From NCBI RefSeq assembly GCF_000227135.1, contig NC_018257.1, forward strand, positions 751,777 to 815,776: a DNA stretch of 64,000 bases, in the 5' to 3' direction. How positions within the stretch are numbered: position 1 is the stretch's first letter; each line of letters opens with the position of its first letter. The notes under the pieces are model-generated. The model worked only from the letters and a program-made list of their open reading frames with translations. It searched no databases and had not been told where the DNA came from. The stretch is from Leishmania donovani. Taxonomy: Eukaryota > Euglenozoa > Kinetoplastea > Trypanosomatida > Trypanosomatidae. This document shows, piece after piece, positions 27,776 through 39,292 of this stretch. Both the position numbers and the translations under genes were made by a program.

Positions 27776-30508
27776 CTACGTGGCGTGTTGGAGAACGTGC
27801 ACGTCTCCACTGGCCAGCCCTGCCACCAAGAATGGGCGGAGCGGGTGCCAGGCAAGAGAAGTGACGTACGAGTCGAACCCACGCAACACGTCGAGAGCGA
27901 CGCCACCGCACCCGCCACGAAGGTCGTACATGTAAACCGCATTATCCTGGCTCCCTACTGCGACCACGCCGATTCCGGGAGCAACCTCCAGCGCCAGCGA
28001 TGGAACGCCTGTGTTGGAGTGCTGCGTGAAGAGCTGCACCGGCTTCGCTATGCGCACGTCCCAAAGCGCCGCAGTGCTGTCGAGCGACGCCGACATGAAG
28101 AGATGCGCGGCACCGCTGTCTACACCGGCTGCGGCGTAGCGACTCGTGCGGCCTGTGGCAACGCGGTAGATACCGCGCGTGTGCGTTGTCCCCTCGCGCC
28201 AGAGAACCGTGTTCGCCGCCACATCCAGCACCTGCACCTCCTTTTCCGAGGTGGCCAGGAAGATAAGGTTGCTGACGAAGTGGTTCACTGCTGTTGCTGA
28301 GGTTATGGTGTGGCCACTGCCGACCGAGAACCTGTACAGAGGGGCTTCTGAGAGAACTCTATCAGATTCGGAGGTGCTCGACGGCGCTGCTGTCGCCCGC
28401 GAAGAGCAGACGCCACCAGCATTACGGCGGAGCTCGAGTGCATCCGCCGCGCACGACAGTAACAGCTTGTCAAGGTAGAAGAACTGCGCTGACACGATAG
28501 TTTTCCCCGGCGCTGGACGCGCCACCTTGCCGCCACTGCAGCCCACGGTGCACTCCGCTATTGGTGTGTCCCGTGCTCCAGGTGACCAGAGCCGGAGGCA
28601 GCCTTCTGCACCGGCAGAGAGGATGAGAGGATGCTGGCGCGACAGGTTTGCATCGATTGCGGTGACAGCCGCGGCGTGACCAGCCAAGATGCGTCCAGCG
28701 ACTCCGTCCGCCCCCTTTGCGCGCGCGATGGGGAAGTGCAGTTGCCTTATTCGACCGTCAGCACCGGCGGTGATGAGGGCGTCGCCGGCGGTGGCAAACG
28801 CGGTCGCCACGACAGCACGCGTGTGAAGGCCACGCAAGGCGGAGCTGGAGGCCTCCATGCGTGTCAGTGTTGCACGTCCGACCCCGAAGATGGAGTCGAA
28901 GTCGTACTGGAAGCGAAGCTCGTTTGTAGACGCTGCTGCCGAGGCTGAAACTGCCCCGAATGCCTGAGCCTTGCGGTCGCGGGCGGCGGCTGCCCGTGCC
29001 TTTCGCTTGCGCTCCTGCTGCACAGACCACGGGGCGTCAGTGTAACCGCTCCCTTTCGCAGGCTGCCGCCGCCGCGCATCCGACGACAGGAAGGGTCGCT
29101 GAGCAAGCCTTGCAGTGGCCACGTTGTCTAACCATGCGGCTGGCAGTGGGGCACGTGCGTGCACAATGTCGTTGCTGGCCGCATTCCGCTCCGCCGAGCG
29201 CGCCTCCAGTGTGTGATGCGTGTCGACGTCACGCCAAGAGAAGTAGAGGACACCGTCAAACACGTTGGTGTACGCCCAACGGCCATTCGACCCACCCCGC
29301 ATTGCGACGCCGCCGAGCACAGACGTCCCTGCGGCAGCAGCAGCAGCTCCTGCCTGCACAAGCGGCGTTGTAAACAGCTGCGTGTAGGCGCTCTCCAGCT
29401 GAAACGTGAATCTGCTGTAATAGACGACGCCGTGCGATGTGCACACCGTGATAAGATGAGCTCCGACACAGACATCAAAGATGGTCACCTCCTGCGGCGC
29501 CGCAGTAGACGCCGCGGCATATGGAATTCCGCGGCGATCCCGCGTTGCAACCTGTGATAGCCCACTGCGACGACGCGAGCTGGCGGCTGCCGCTTCGTCC
29601 GAGGAGTCAATGAAGGCGGCGGTTATGGCGTCCCGCACATTCCAGGTGCGCAGTGCTTGCAGTTGGCGTCCGTTCAGGAGTTGCACGGTGCCATTGGAGA
29701 ACCCTAGCACCACTAAGCTTTCCCCGTAGACGCCGCTGTGGCTACAGGCGACGGAAGTGACACGAGCGGTGCGGCCGCATATGTGTCCGTCCACCATCAG
29801 CTGCAGGTTCACCGCCATCGGTGACGCATTTGGCTGGCACGCGACGGGCATGTGGGCGTCCTCGCTTACATCGCTCAAATCTTCACTGACGCACTGAAGG
29901 AGTACGAGATGGTTGACATCGTCTACGACGAGCAGCTGCCGTGCTCCAGTGAAGCAGATGACGGAACACCCTTGCGTTGACGCGCCGAGATGGGTGCAGT
30001 CGAAGCTTGCCAGGTGTGATCCAGTGCCGTCCTCATCGTCATTTGAGGCGTCACCGAATACGTTACTCCACAGCAGAAGAGCCGAATCCGTGCACACCGC
30101 CGCTAGAGACGCGTCACTGTTGAACAACACGCCACGCACATCGCCAATCGTGCAAGCGACGCGCCTCCTCTCCTCCGCCGTGATGACGACCTCATCACCA
30201 CTCGCCTCGCCAAATGCATCGGCGTCGCCCATCCGCAAAAATGTCGGGCTCGATGTGTGCTCGATCTCAAGGAGCGCCATGAAGGTCGACGACACCACTG
30301 CAATCAGCGACGCATCCGAAGAAACGACCATGCACTCCACGCGGCGGTCCAACTGCGCCACGGCAACCGGGTGTGTTGGCTCACCATCGCCTTGACTTGT
30401 CCGCCAAGTGTACAGAACGCCACTCGCAGACAACCACCACAAAGCGTCGTGCGTGATGCAGAGGCTGCTCGGTAGCACCCCATCTAGATTCACGTTCGCG
30501 GACCACAT
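27776..30508 (-). CDS. WD40-repeat protein
   Basis: A 910-residue protein starting at ATG 30508. WD40-type units are visible through the whole length. In the N-terminal half: LWWLSASGVLYTW, LAAVCTDSALLLWS, VVLGFSNGTVQLLNG. In the C-terminal half: ALITAGADGRIRQLHF, LILSAGAEGCLRLWSPG, FMSASLDSTAALWDVR, VAVGSQDNAVYMYDLR and SYVTSLAWHPLRPFLVAG. This is enough for two seven-bladed propellers. Between them lies a basic linker (VQQERKRKARAAAARDRKAQ). It is probably a scaffold. The overall layout, two propellers with a charged middle, is loosely like WDR27, but I would not assign the name. It is flanked by the lipase gene and an unrecognised gene on the same strand. Confidence 0.88.
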   Translation of the reverse strand: MWSANVNLDGVLPSSLCITHDALWWLSASGVLYTWRTSQGDGEPTHPVAVAQLDRRVECMVVSSDASLIAVVSSTFMALLEIEHTSSPTFLRMGDADAFGEASGDEVVITAEERRRVACTIGDVRGVLFNSDASLAAVCTDSALLLWSNVFGDASNDDEDGTGSHLASFDCTHLGASTQGCSVICFTGARQLLVVDDVNHLVLLQCVSEDLSDVSEDAHMPVACQPNASPMAVNLQLMVDGHICGRTARVTSVACSHSGVYGESLVVLGFSNGTVQLLNGRQLQALRTWNVRDAITAAFIDSSDEAAAASSRRRSGLSQVATRDRRGIPYAAASTAAPQEVTIFDVCVGAHLITVCTSHGVVYYSRFTFQLESAYTQLFTTPLVQAGAAAAAAGTSVLGGVAMRGGSNGRWAYTNVFDGVLYFSWRDVDTHHTLEARSAERNAASNDIVHARAPLPAAWLDNVATARLAQRPFLSSDARRRQPAKGSGYTDAPWSVQQERKRKARAAAARDRKAQAFGAVSASAAASTNELRFQYDFDSIFGVGRATLTRMEASSSALRGLHTRAVVATAFATAGDALITAGADGRIRQLHFPIARAKGADGVAGRILAGHAAAVTAIDANLSRQHPLILSAGAEGCLRLWSPGARDTPIAECTVGCSGGKVARPAPGKTIVSAQFFYLDKLLLSCAADALELRRNAGGVCSSRATAAPSSTSESDRVLSEAPLYRFSVGSGHTITSATAVNHFVSNLIFLATSEKEVQVLDVAANTVLWREGTTHTRGIYRVATGRTSRYAAAGVDSGAAHLFMSASLDSTAALWDVRIAKPVQLFTQHSNTGVPSLALEVAPGIGVVAVGSQDNAVYMYDLRGGCGGVALDVLRGFDSYVTSLAWHPLRPFLVAGLASGDVHVLQHAT

Positions 30509-31262
30509 CGCGTTCCACGCTGCCGTTCAGACTTCGCAGAAGGGCAAACAGACAACCAACAAGTGCGAGTGTGTGTGTGTGTCATCTCGAAATCACGGAA
30601 AGAATCGTTCCAACAAAGGAAACCGCCAAGACGCGGCTCGCGCCGGTGCGCCGCGCAACTTCGACAGAAGACCTCCTTCGAAAAAATAAAAGACCGAATA
30701 ACAAAAGGCTTGTGTGCGCATGGAGCTGACACTCGGCCGCCGCTGATTATATCACGACAAGCGTGTTGGCCTTTGCATGTGAACACGCGTCTGGTTCTCT
30801 GCAGTCGCGAGGCACGTGCGCTGGTGAATGAAGATGCGACTGGCAATAAGTAGTGCTTCGACCCGTCCCTTAAGAGCCAGGGAGAGAACAGTGAACGAGA
30901 AAGCAACCACCGCGAGCAATAGGCCGAGTTGTAGGAGGGGAGAGGGGGCCCCACCTCCACCGGTATCATGGGGTGTGCACCGTTGAAGAGAACCAAGGCA
31001 GAGCCAACGCTGCTTGCGACATGCGCTGCACGTGCCAAAGGCGCCGCTCAGGAAGAGAGCATTGCCCGGCGCCAGCACTTACCGCGCTGCTCCTTTGCCC
31101 GGCCATTGTGTAGGGTTGTGCGTGCTCAGCTTAGCAGACCGAGAACAAAAAACAAAAGGAAAGGCACATTCAACTGCATCAACGAGTGCAAAGGGGGGGG
31201 GGCGGCGACACCACACGCCGTGTGCAGTCGGCCTTTCACGGTAAGGCGGACGGTCAACTCCT
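30509..31262 (-). other. intergenic region
   Basis: About 750 bp with no supported gene. A short (TG)n tract lies at 30568-30582 and a poly-G run at 31192-31202. The - strand has pyrimidine tracts suited to splice acceptors just before 30508. Confidence 0.55.
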
Positions 31263-33593
31263 CTACTGGTCCTGCTCCATCTCAGATTCGAGGAGCTGCA
31301 CGTGATGCAGGAAAAGCTCGTTCCGGGTTATCTGCTGCATGTCTGCGGCAGTAAGCCATGACGTCACATCCATCTCTTGGTCCTCGGTGACAGCATCACC
31401 GACGCCGCCGCGCAAGTCAGTTGTCCGACTGTCGCCTCCGCTTGCGAGAGGGACCGTTGCCCGGCTTGCCAGTTCGTTTTGAAGCACCACCTCCAACTCT
31501 GTTAGCTGTGCAAGTAGGCTCTCCGTCTCCTGCGGTGTGGGGATGCCAACGCCTCCTGCGCCATCTGAGCCGTCCTCCGACGTCGCGTCTGAGTGGCTTG
31601 AACTAGACGAGTTGTCGAGCGCGTTGGTTGAAGCAGCTCTGGGTGCCGCTGGGGCGGGCCCCGCAAAGGATGAGCACACATCGTCGCGCTGTGCCATGCT
31701 CGATGCTGCGTGCGTTTGCTCTCTCGCGACATCACGGAGAGCTTGCCCAAGCCACTCGGTCGACGAGCCACGGTAGGAGGATGGAAACGGCGCGAACAGT
31801 CTCCGCTCCAGCTGCTTCAATGCGGCACCTCGGCAGCGCCGCAGCGGGTCGGCCGTGTCACCGCTCGCGACCGGGAGCGCAGACACCTTCGAAGCGACGC
31901 CATCCTCTTCTCTATCTGTGGCATGTGTATCGGCAGCGTCTTCAAGAGAGTACAACTCGGCGGCCTCGCGCTTGGCTTTTCGCATGCGCTCGTGAATCCA
32001 TCGGCACAGTTTATCTTTGCGCAGACTTTGCTCTTCATTCCACATATGTAGGCCTACAGGGGGCGCCGCCGCAGAGCCTCTTCGTAGCGCGGCCGTCCAG
32101 CGCTCCACTGCCCAGGTCACCTTTATCCCCAGCATCACCTCCTCCTCGGTGGGTAAGGGAGGTCTGCTCGACACAGCGGCTAGGTCGATGCGATGGCCCA
32201 CGTCACATGCACGGTGTGTGACGTCCGAATGCCGCCGCATAAGCGCGAGGATCAGCGCGGACGGAAGCTCCGACTGACACAGCAACTGCGTAAAAACGTA
32301 GCGGGAAACGGGCGCAAGCGGGACTCGCACATACCCGTCTCCGGAAAGCAGCAGGTCGTACTCGCGGAACAGCTCCATCAGACGCGACGTCTCGTCATGA
32401 GCGACACGACACTGCCGCTCTAGCAGGTCTGCCGACGATAGACCTGACTTCACTGGCCGCAGGAACGCGGTGGGACTAGTCGCTGGGGCCACGAGACCGG
32501 TGGCGCGATCTGTGGAGCTCTGCGCCGCGTCGCAGCTGCCGCCCTCCACCGCGAAGAGTGGACAGTCGACGGTGTGGTAGAGAAAACAATCGTGCAACAT
32601 AGAGGACGGCGCACCCCTGAGAAACAGCGCCATCGCTGGTGGCACCACCACAATCATCCGATGCAATGGGCGGGACTCTATTCGCCCTTCAACCTCCTTG
32701 CGGAGGTACGCCCTCACGCTATGTGAGAGTTCCCTTTCCAAGATAGCGTGCGTCAACGCCTCTTCAAGTGTTTGGCTCGAGTCACGGCAACTCTCGGGAT
32801 GGCGGGGCAGCTGGGGGCACCCATTCTCCATCCGCGACAGCTCCAGCATCAGAAAGGGTTCCACAAGCCTGGTGGCAGCCTCGGAAGGGAGCACGGTCAC
32901 AATACCCCCGCTCACCCACCAGCTGCGGCCCTGCAGCGCTCTGTCGTGGTCCCACGCATTGCGGACGCCCCACCGCGTGAGAAAGCCGTCTTGTGTCGCG
33001 GCTGTCGCCTCGATCTCGTCCGCTAGTAGCACCAACAGTGTCTCCTCTCGCGTGAAGTGTTTGAGTTGCCACGATGGCTCGTCAGTTTCACCTTCGCCTG
33101 GGGTCGCCGCAAGCGGTGACGACGCGCGCACAGGAGACAGCTCCCCACGGCAAACACGGCACACCTCCATGTGAGCCGCGATGGCATTTGGCCACGCAAT
33201 GCACAGTTCCATGAGCAGCATCGCCACGAGGTCGACGTCCTCCTCGTTGTTTCCCACGTCAAGGAGCGCCGAGAAGAAGTAGAAGCGCGGGGGCGCGGCG
33301 GCTGTCGCTCCTTGTGATGCACCTGCATTCTCCAGGACGTTTGCGGGGGCTATGTCTACATCTGTTCGACGAAGCGCACAAAACAGCGCGTCTCGTGTCC
33401 ACAGATATCCGCCAGAGGTGGCGTGATAACAAGAAGAACTACGCGCGCGAACGCACTGCTGAAGGTGCCACACAGAGGGTGGGTACGTGGCTACGCTGCC
33501 GTCACCGCTGCGAACCGCCACAAGGACAAAGACCCGCATTAGCGCGTCGAATACGCGCCTTTCAGCCAGCATACAGCAACCGTTTGAGGGCAT
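31263..33593 (-). CDS. conserved-looking hypothetical protein
   Basis: A 776-residue protein from ATG 33593. The start is uncertain: a T-rich tract lies 15-45 bases upstream with no AG before this ATG, so ATG 33572 (MLAERRVFDALMRVFVLVAV) may be the true start. The N-terminal 550 residues look globular, with hydrophobic blocks (YFFSALLDVGNNEEDVDLVAMLL; WWVSGGIVTVLPSEAATRLV; RMIVVVPPAMALFL; YVFTQLLCQSELPSALILAL). One CxxC (EVCRVCRGEL) is present but no full zinc finger. A Ser/Asp-rich disordered region at about 620-690 precedes two acidic helices (ETESLLAQLTELEVVLQNEL; FLHHVQLLESEMEQDQ at the C-terminus). I recognise no family. Codon use and length leave little doubt that it is a gene. Confidence 0.8.
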   Translation of the reverse strand: MPSNGCCMLAERRVFDALMRVFVLVAVRSGDGSVATYPPSVWHLQQCVRARSSSCYHATSGGYLWTRDALFCALRRTDVDIAPANVLENAGASQGATAAAPPRFYFFSALLDVGNNEEDVDLVAMLLMELCIAWPNAIAAHMEVCRVCRGELSPVRASSPLAATPGEGETDEPSWQLKHFTREETLLVLLADEIEATAATQDGFLTRWGVRNAWDHDRALQGRSWWVSGGIVTVLPSEAATRLVEPFLMLELSRMENGCPQLPRHPESCRDSSQTLEEALTHAILERELSHSVRAYLRKEVEGRIESRPLHRMIVVVPPAMALFLRGAPSSMLHDCFLYHTVDCPLFAVEGGSCDAAQSSTDRATGLVAPATSPTAFLRPVKSGLSSADLLERQCRVAHDETSRLMELFREYDLLLSGDGYVRVPLAPVSRYVFTQLLCQSELPSALILALMRRHSDVTHRACDVGHRIDLAAVSSRPPLPTEEEVMLGIKVTWAVERWTAALRRGSAAAPPVGLHMWNEEQSLRKDKLCRWIHERMRKAKREAAELYSLEDAADTHATDREEDGVASKVSALPVASGDTADPLRRCRGAALKQLERRLFAPFPSSYRGSSTEWLGQALRDVAREQTHAASSMAQRDDVCSSFAGPAPAAPRAASTNALDNSSSSSHSDATSEDGSDGAGGVGIPTPQETESLLAQLTELEVVLQNELASRATVPLASGGDSRTTDLRGGVGDAVTEDQEMDVTSWLTAADMQQITRNELFLHHVQLLESEMEQDQ

Positions 33594-34302
33594 CGCCACC
33601 AAGCGCAGGCGCGGGTGAAGGAAAACAAAAACAAAACGCGCGCAGGAATACAATCGCAAACACAGAGGGGGCCATAGCAAGAGAAAGCGAAGCGCAGTGG
33701 AAGCGAGAGCGGACGTGCAGTGAGCAGCCTCACCAGCTTACTTGGGCCAACAGGGTCCTTCTCTCTCCATTGAGAGGCTCACTCATCATGTCGCATATCG
33801 CGGATGCATATTTTGTTGCACGCATATGCGCGTGTGGGCGCGCACACGTATCATGACCGCTGCCGGCGTTCGATGTTTTCGTTTTTTTTTTTCACTTCCC
33901 ATTTCTGTGTTTCCTCTGAACAACACTAGGACTTCGAAACGTGTCCTAAAGCGGGGCCCGGTCACTCTTTCTCTCGCTCCCTCCTCGCAAATACCGCACA
34001 TTGCACGCTCACATCTCTTTCTCTCTCTCGCCAAACGTCGATCCGCACGCTCGGGGAAGTTAGTGTACGCAATCAAAATGGCATCTGCAAGCCCATGTCT
34101 ACGCTACTGAGTACGTGCGTGAGGAAAAAAGTAGGAAAAAGAGTACGTCTTATAGGATAAGAAAAGACCATGCAGCAGAAAAATTCAAAAAGCTGGGCCG
34201 AACACAGACGAGCAGCGTATGAATCTCACGGCGGTACACAGACACAGCTCACCGGTCTGTGAAGCTGCACGCAAGAAATAAGTTTTCTTTCTGTCTCTCA
34301 CT
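33594..34302 (-). other. intergenic region
   Basis: About 700 bp, no gene. It contains a 10-T run near 33883 and mixed pyrimidine tracts on +. It leads directly into a SIDER-like repeat. Confidence 0.5.
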
Positions 34303-34872
34303 GTGTCTATTTTCTGTAATAGGGCATGAGGCTCAACGCCATTCTGCCCCACGACCCGGTCACGGGTCCCATGCGCCTGGTCCAAAGCAGCGCTAGACAC
34401 GCGCAACGTACAGCAATGCGGCGACGCAGTCATCTGCGAGCACGGCCCCGGCATTAAACTCCACCCACCCCACGCGCCTCAGGCCTCCCGCCCTCCCACA
34501 CACACACACACACACATATCAGTAGGCCAGTGCGAGGGGATCCGGGTGATAGGTTGCGCTCGAGCCAGGCTGACACTCTGCCCATCATGTGGGTGGCACA
34601 AGCGTGTGCACGGTCGCCGCTCGCTCCAGCAGAACACTGTCCATCACCTGGCCGCCGACATCAGCAGCAATACATCGCTCCGGCCTCCCTACGCCGCCGG
34701 CACTTGGACCCTGTCAACACCAGACGTGGCTTGGGATCGGCAGGGGATACATAGGGGTGGGGGAGGCTGCCTGAGTTCTCTTCCCCCGCAGAGTCCGTGC
34801 ACCACTGGGGACCCTGAGGATACGACGCACGGAGATGTCCCTCCTCATCAGGGGTGGGGGGCGATCCGGAAG
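34303..34872 (+). repeat. SIDER-like repeat (family A), near full-length
   Basis: About 570 bp. It begins at gtgtctattttctgtaatag, has an internal (CA)n at about 34499-34516, and ends near ggagatgtccctc followed by an A-rich stretch (34881-34915), which could be the remnant of a retroposon tail. It is almost identical to copies at 40.4-40.9 and 44.5-45.1 kb. Oriented this way it lies antisense to the surrounding - strand genes, inside the presumed 3' UTR of the RBR ligase gene. Assignment to SIDER is by size, dispersal and host, not by database match. Confidence 0.65.
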
Positions 34873-35982
34873 CATGAAGTAGAAAAAAAAAACACAGGAA
34901 AAAACCAGACAAGTGCACACCGGGCGAGATCAGCAGAGGCGCACGCTGAAGAACCGCCTCACCTCCACTCTCTCCCCCTTCCGGGGCACTTTGCATGCTT
35001 CAGACACGTTTTCCAAAATGAGATGGGCTGTAAACGGAAAACAACACGAGACGTGATCGCGAAAAGGGGGAAAAATACGCCCTCGCAAAAACAGCCATGA
35101 TCTTCCGCGGCAGAAGCGCGCAAGTACTCTGTTGAATTTCCATGAGAAGGAAAGACATTGAAGCTCTCTGCTGTCCGCCGCTCCACGCTCTCCACCCTTC
35201 TCTACTCATGATCCATTTCTTCTGTTTCAGCTTACTTCTGCGCCTTCCCATCCACTGCCGTGGGCTGCACCCTCCATCTCCATGTGGCGCCACAGCAGGG
35301 GCACGTGGTTCACGATTACCGTCTGTCAGGGCAGACTTTCACGACTAGAGCGAGCGTGGACCATGTACTCGCGCGTTCCGCGCCATTACCGCGCGCACGG
35401 TGAGGTGCTTTGTGCGCGTGTGCGTGGTGACACACAACCACGAGGGTGACTTGATGAGGTTAGCCCGGAGAGGGAGAAAGAGGGCCGGCTGCTTGAGCAG
35501 GCGTGATGAAATAAAAATGCGCACCAAGGCAGCAACGCCCAGCGAGGGAGGAGAGAACAAGCAACAACAACGCCGAAGAGGGCATCACAAACAATGCGGG
35601 GGGGGGAGAGAGAGAACGGGCTGTACATGGGAGTGAAGCGTGCAACGCAGCGCATACCAGAGTCCTCACGAAGACCACTCCAGTGACGGCAAGTGAGGGA
35701 GAGAGAGTGGTGTGTGCGCATGCATGGAGGGGTGGGGCTATGCCGACATCATCAACTCGGTGCAAAATGACCGCTCACCGCAAGGGGTGCAGAGCCTTAA
35801 GTGAACGAGCTCAGGCAGCAGAGACGGCTCCCTCAGCACTCGTATCACAAGGTCCGGCAAAACAAGATGAGAACCAAGGGTGGCACGAAAAAAAAAAAAC
35901 GCTCTGCTCGCCCGTCCCCCTCCACAGCTCCCTGTCCTTTTCCTGCACTGCTGCCAACAGCACCGGCTGGTAGGGAAACATG
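34873..35982 (-). other. intergenic region / 3' UTR of RBR ligase
   Basis: About 1.1 kb with no supported gene. A runs at 34881-34890 and 35889-35899; otherwise unremarkable. Confidence 0.55.
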
Positions 35983-37563
35983 CTAGACATCGCACAGCGC
36001 CTTCATCCATGCTACCAACACATCAGCTGCGTCGAAAAAGGTGCCCAACTGTGATCCCGTAGCGGTGAACAATTTTATGAGGGAACCGGACATGGCCTCC
36101 GTAGCTTCCTCCAGCTTCCCCACTCGATGCGCCATCAGCTGCCCTTCGCTGTCGTTCTCGCAAAGATAGAACATCGCCACGTACGAATGGGCGAGAATAT
36201 CACGCGCCGTGAACAGTGTGTCGGTGACGCGCGAAACCACCTCCGATGTGGCGCATGTGAGGCCCACCAAGGGCACGCCCTCCTGCTTCAAGGCTCCGCT
36301 TACCACTCCCGGAGCCCGATTCTCATCCATCCGCCTCTGAGCCTTGATCAGTCGCTCTCGCATCGTTGGGTTGTGCGCCATCGTTCGGAGCAGTTTCTCA
36401 TCGCGCTCGGCGCTGTCGAGGTGAAGTGTGTACCGTTCGTAGTGGTACGTGAACCTCCTGGAAGCGTCCACGGCCTCTTCGGAGGCCGCAGACCCATGGT
36501 GCTCCACATTGCGGCACGAGTAGTAGTCTCCGCTATGCTGCTTCCAGGGGCCGAGGCACACCCAGCAGAACTCATGCCCGCACTTGCATGTCATATGGTT
36601 GCAGCCACCGCTCTTTTCAATCGTCTTCTTGCACTCCGGGCACTGCTTTGTGCGACTGAGAATGTAGGCGAGGTTTGCCCCTTCTTTGGAGCAGTAGCTC
36701 TTCCACTGCCGTATGTTCTCGCACGTGGCTGGTCGATGCGGCTCATAGCTGCACCGCAAGCAGTACGACCTGTTGCACAGGAGACACCGCACCCCCTGTC
36801 CCTGCAGGGGCGGAACAGGGGCGTAGATAACGGCGGCACAGCCTTGCCGGTTCGGGCACCAATGCAGCGTGGGGCAAGTTTCTACAAAACTCGTTAGGTA
36901 TTTGCGGTGTATCTGCTTCAGAATGCTTTTGCTCTTCCCATTTTTTGCTTCATCGTCGCACTCGGAGAAGAGCTCGCACATGACGGATAACCCAACGAGT
37001 TGGCAGCAGCCTTGCTCCGGGCAGTGGGTGCCGATGAGGTTCTCGACTATGCGGGACTTGATGTGGTCCCGCCAGCACTCGAGGCAGAAATAATGCTGGC
37101 ACGTCGATAGACACGCCACCTTCTGCGGATTATATTCCATGGCGCAGATCCCACACACGATGGGACCGCCAGCTTCACCGTGGAGGAGCTTCGCCTCATG
37201 CAAGGACGCCTCCTCCGTGATTCCGAGGTCGCTTAGCACAGCAGTAGAATTCTCAAAGTAGCGTTCGACTGCGACGTCTCGCGACCAGCGATAACGGCGC
37301 AGTAGTAGCGTGGCCGCACTCGTCGACAGACAGGTCAGATTGACTACCTCTCGTACCACGGCGCTTTGCATCGCCAGTACCTCCGACACGTCCATTGTGC
37401 GCTCTTCGCACTGCGCATATTTCTGCTCGGCCGCTACGCTGGCAGACGGCACCACCGTCGCTGCTGCCTCCTGGTCCTCATAGGCATATTCATCGTCGTC
37501 CTCGCCGTAGTACTCCTTGTCGTACCCCGGATCATACATGACTTCTTTATCCTTTTTGCCCAT
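35983..37563 (-). CDS. Ariadne-type RBR E3 ubiquitin ligase
   Basis: A 526-residue protein, close to the length of human ARIH1. An acidic N-terminus (YYGEDDDEYAYEDQE) is followed by a UBA-like helical region (about 55-115, with SAATLLLRRYRWSRDVAVERYF). RING1 spans 137-186 (CGIC...CLSTCQHYFCLECW...CPEQGC), IBR about 230-281 (CPNRQGC...CLLCNRSYCLRCSYEPHRPATC) and RING2 308-337 (CPECKKTIEKSGGCNHMTC then CGHEFCWVC). Cys321 in GGCNHM is the expected catalytic cysteine that receives ubiquitin from E2. The WKQHSG block and the helical C-terminus (RRFTYHYERYTLHLDSAERD; FTARDILAHSYVAMFYL) match the autoinhibitory Ariadne domain. All zinc ligands appear intact, so it should be an active RING/HECT-hybrid ligase. 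Confidence 0.95.
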   Translation of the reverse strand: MGKKDKEVMYDPGYDKEYYGEDDDEYAYEDQEAAATVVPSASVAAEQKYAQCEERTMDVSEVLAMQSAVVREVVNLTCLSTSAATLLLRRYRWSRDVAVERYFENSTAVLSDLGITEEASLHEAKLLHGEAGGPIVCGICAMEYNPQKVACLSTCQHYFCLECWRDHIKSRIVENLIGTHCPEQGCCQLVGLSVMCELFSECDDEAKNGKSKSILKQIHRKYLTSFVETCPTLHWCPNRQGCAAVIYAPVPPLQGQGVRCLLCNRSYCLRCSYEPHRPATCENIRQWKSYCSKEGANLAYILSRTKQCPECKKTIEKSGGCNHMTCKCGHEFCWVCLGPWKQHSGDYYSCRNVEHHGSAASEEAVDASRRFTYHYERYTLHLDSAERDEKLLRTMAHNPTMRERLIKAQRRMDENRAPGVVSGALKQEGVPLVGLTCATSEVVSRVTDTLFTARDILAHSYVAMFYLCENDSEGQLMAHRVGKLEEATEAMSGSLIKLFTATGSQLGTFFDAADVLVAWMKALCDV

Positions 37564-39292
37564 GTGACAATGGTCATCAATGTATTGGTGGCCACGTCAG
37601 TTTTTGTGCTTTGTGGAGTGGTTGCGCTGGCTCCGCTCACCTACGCCGAAGGTCCGCGAGTCGTCGCGATGGCACTGCACGCCGGCAACGGCAAAGAGCA
37701 ATTGGCAGTGTGTGACGCCGTACGGCGGCGACCACCACGCGTTGAGCGTAAAGATCGCAAATCAACGTGTTGTCTTCGAGAGCCCCCGGGTAAAGGCAGC
37801 TCACCCAAGAGCACAGAGCAACAACCGCTGCTTTTGGCGAAGACTGGCCTTTGAGCTTTAGCAGGCGATGTCAAACAAAGAAGTCAGCGAAGATGTGTGT
37901 GTGTGAGAGAGAGCCGTATGGCGTGATGTGTCACTGGACACACGCACACACACACGTACGAAAAGCAAATAATAATAATAACAGCGCGCGCGCGTCGCAA
38001 AGCTGCGCTGCCTTTCCACCCCAGTCAGAACTTCAGCAAGAAAACGAAATGCCTGTCAGAATGATTCCGCCGCTGAGGGAGACGAGGGCGTATGAAGAGC
38101 AATCATGTGAAGAGTAGTGCACATGGCTGCAGAGCAAGTAGGGTTCAAAGTAGGGAGGGGGGTAGTGGGGGGGGGGGCGGAAAAAGGCTTGATATGCAGC
38201 GCGCCGACGCAGGTGTCGAGGAAGAGGAGGGCGCAAAGGAAGATCCATAACCAATCACGGGCAGTGAATACAGCACAGGCGAGTAATCGGTAAAGCGGTT
38301 GCTATCGCGGTACTCCGTGCTATCCCTAGCCCCGTCTCAGTGTGCCGTTGGCGCGTACAAGACACTGATCAAGAAGGAAGAGCAGTGTCGCACAGACTCT
38401 CCAGGCTCAGTGGCAACGTCCCCGTGTCGTGAAGGCCTTCAGCCATCCCTCAATCGTCTTCCAGCTTGTCTTTTGCGTTTCCTCAATGCCACTTATATGT
38501 GTTATTTGCGTGTGCGTGTGTGTGCGTTTGTGGAGAGGGAAAAAGCATGCGTCGGTACGATAGGCGTTTTCTGCCGTGTGTCTTTTTTTTGTTTCCGTCG
38601 GCTTCAGCGTTTCTGGAAGAAATGCAATGTCCAGTTACCCAGTGTACGTGTACACTCCGGAAGAGACGCCCGCACCTACACACGCGTTGAGTACGCACCA
38701 TACGCGCCCCGTGAATAAGTTCGCACAAGTCGCGAAAGGTGGATGGACGAGGATCTGAATCAAAACGTTGCAATGGTTGGAGGGGGGAGAAAAGGCGAAA
38801 TGAAAACAAGGTCGACGTCGTGAGCACATTGAGAGCGCTCAGCACGCACTCACGCGCATGTACACACACACACATACACACCTCACCTGTACACGCATAC
38901 ACACCCAACACGCCCACCAAAACGCATTATTAACAACAGAAGAACGCAACACACACGAAAAAAAAGGGAGCAATACGTGTATGTTCTTTTGGCAACAAAA
39001 ATAAGCAACGAAAGGGAGCACATCGTATGTGTCCCTTCATCTGAAGGCCGAGGGAGAGAGATAATGCCACTTAACATCTTACACAACACTGTTACGTCTT
39101 TGTCCTCGCAGAGGTGCGTTGTTGCAAAAACAAACAAGAAACGAAAACGCACAGGCATGCTGTAAAAAAAAAAGGAAGCGCAAACGAATAAATAAACGGC
39201 ACGATTGCTGCCGTGATGGAGCAGCATACACAGCTACGCACAAGCGCCCCATCAAAGCCCCCAACGGATGAGCCCCAGAGAAAGACGTAGCT
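37564..39292 (-). other. long intergenic region
   Basis: About 1.7 kb between the RBR gene and the small candidate at 39293. No convincing ORF. Contains short CA tracts, an AAT triplet run near 37968-37981 and a poly-G run at 38169-38178. Confidence 0.5.

Noticed and set aside
34566..35100. Long + strand frames inside the family-A repeats
   Set aside because: The same frames recur in every copy because the repeats are nearly identical; no start context, no motif, and no coding-like codon use.
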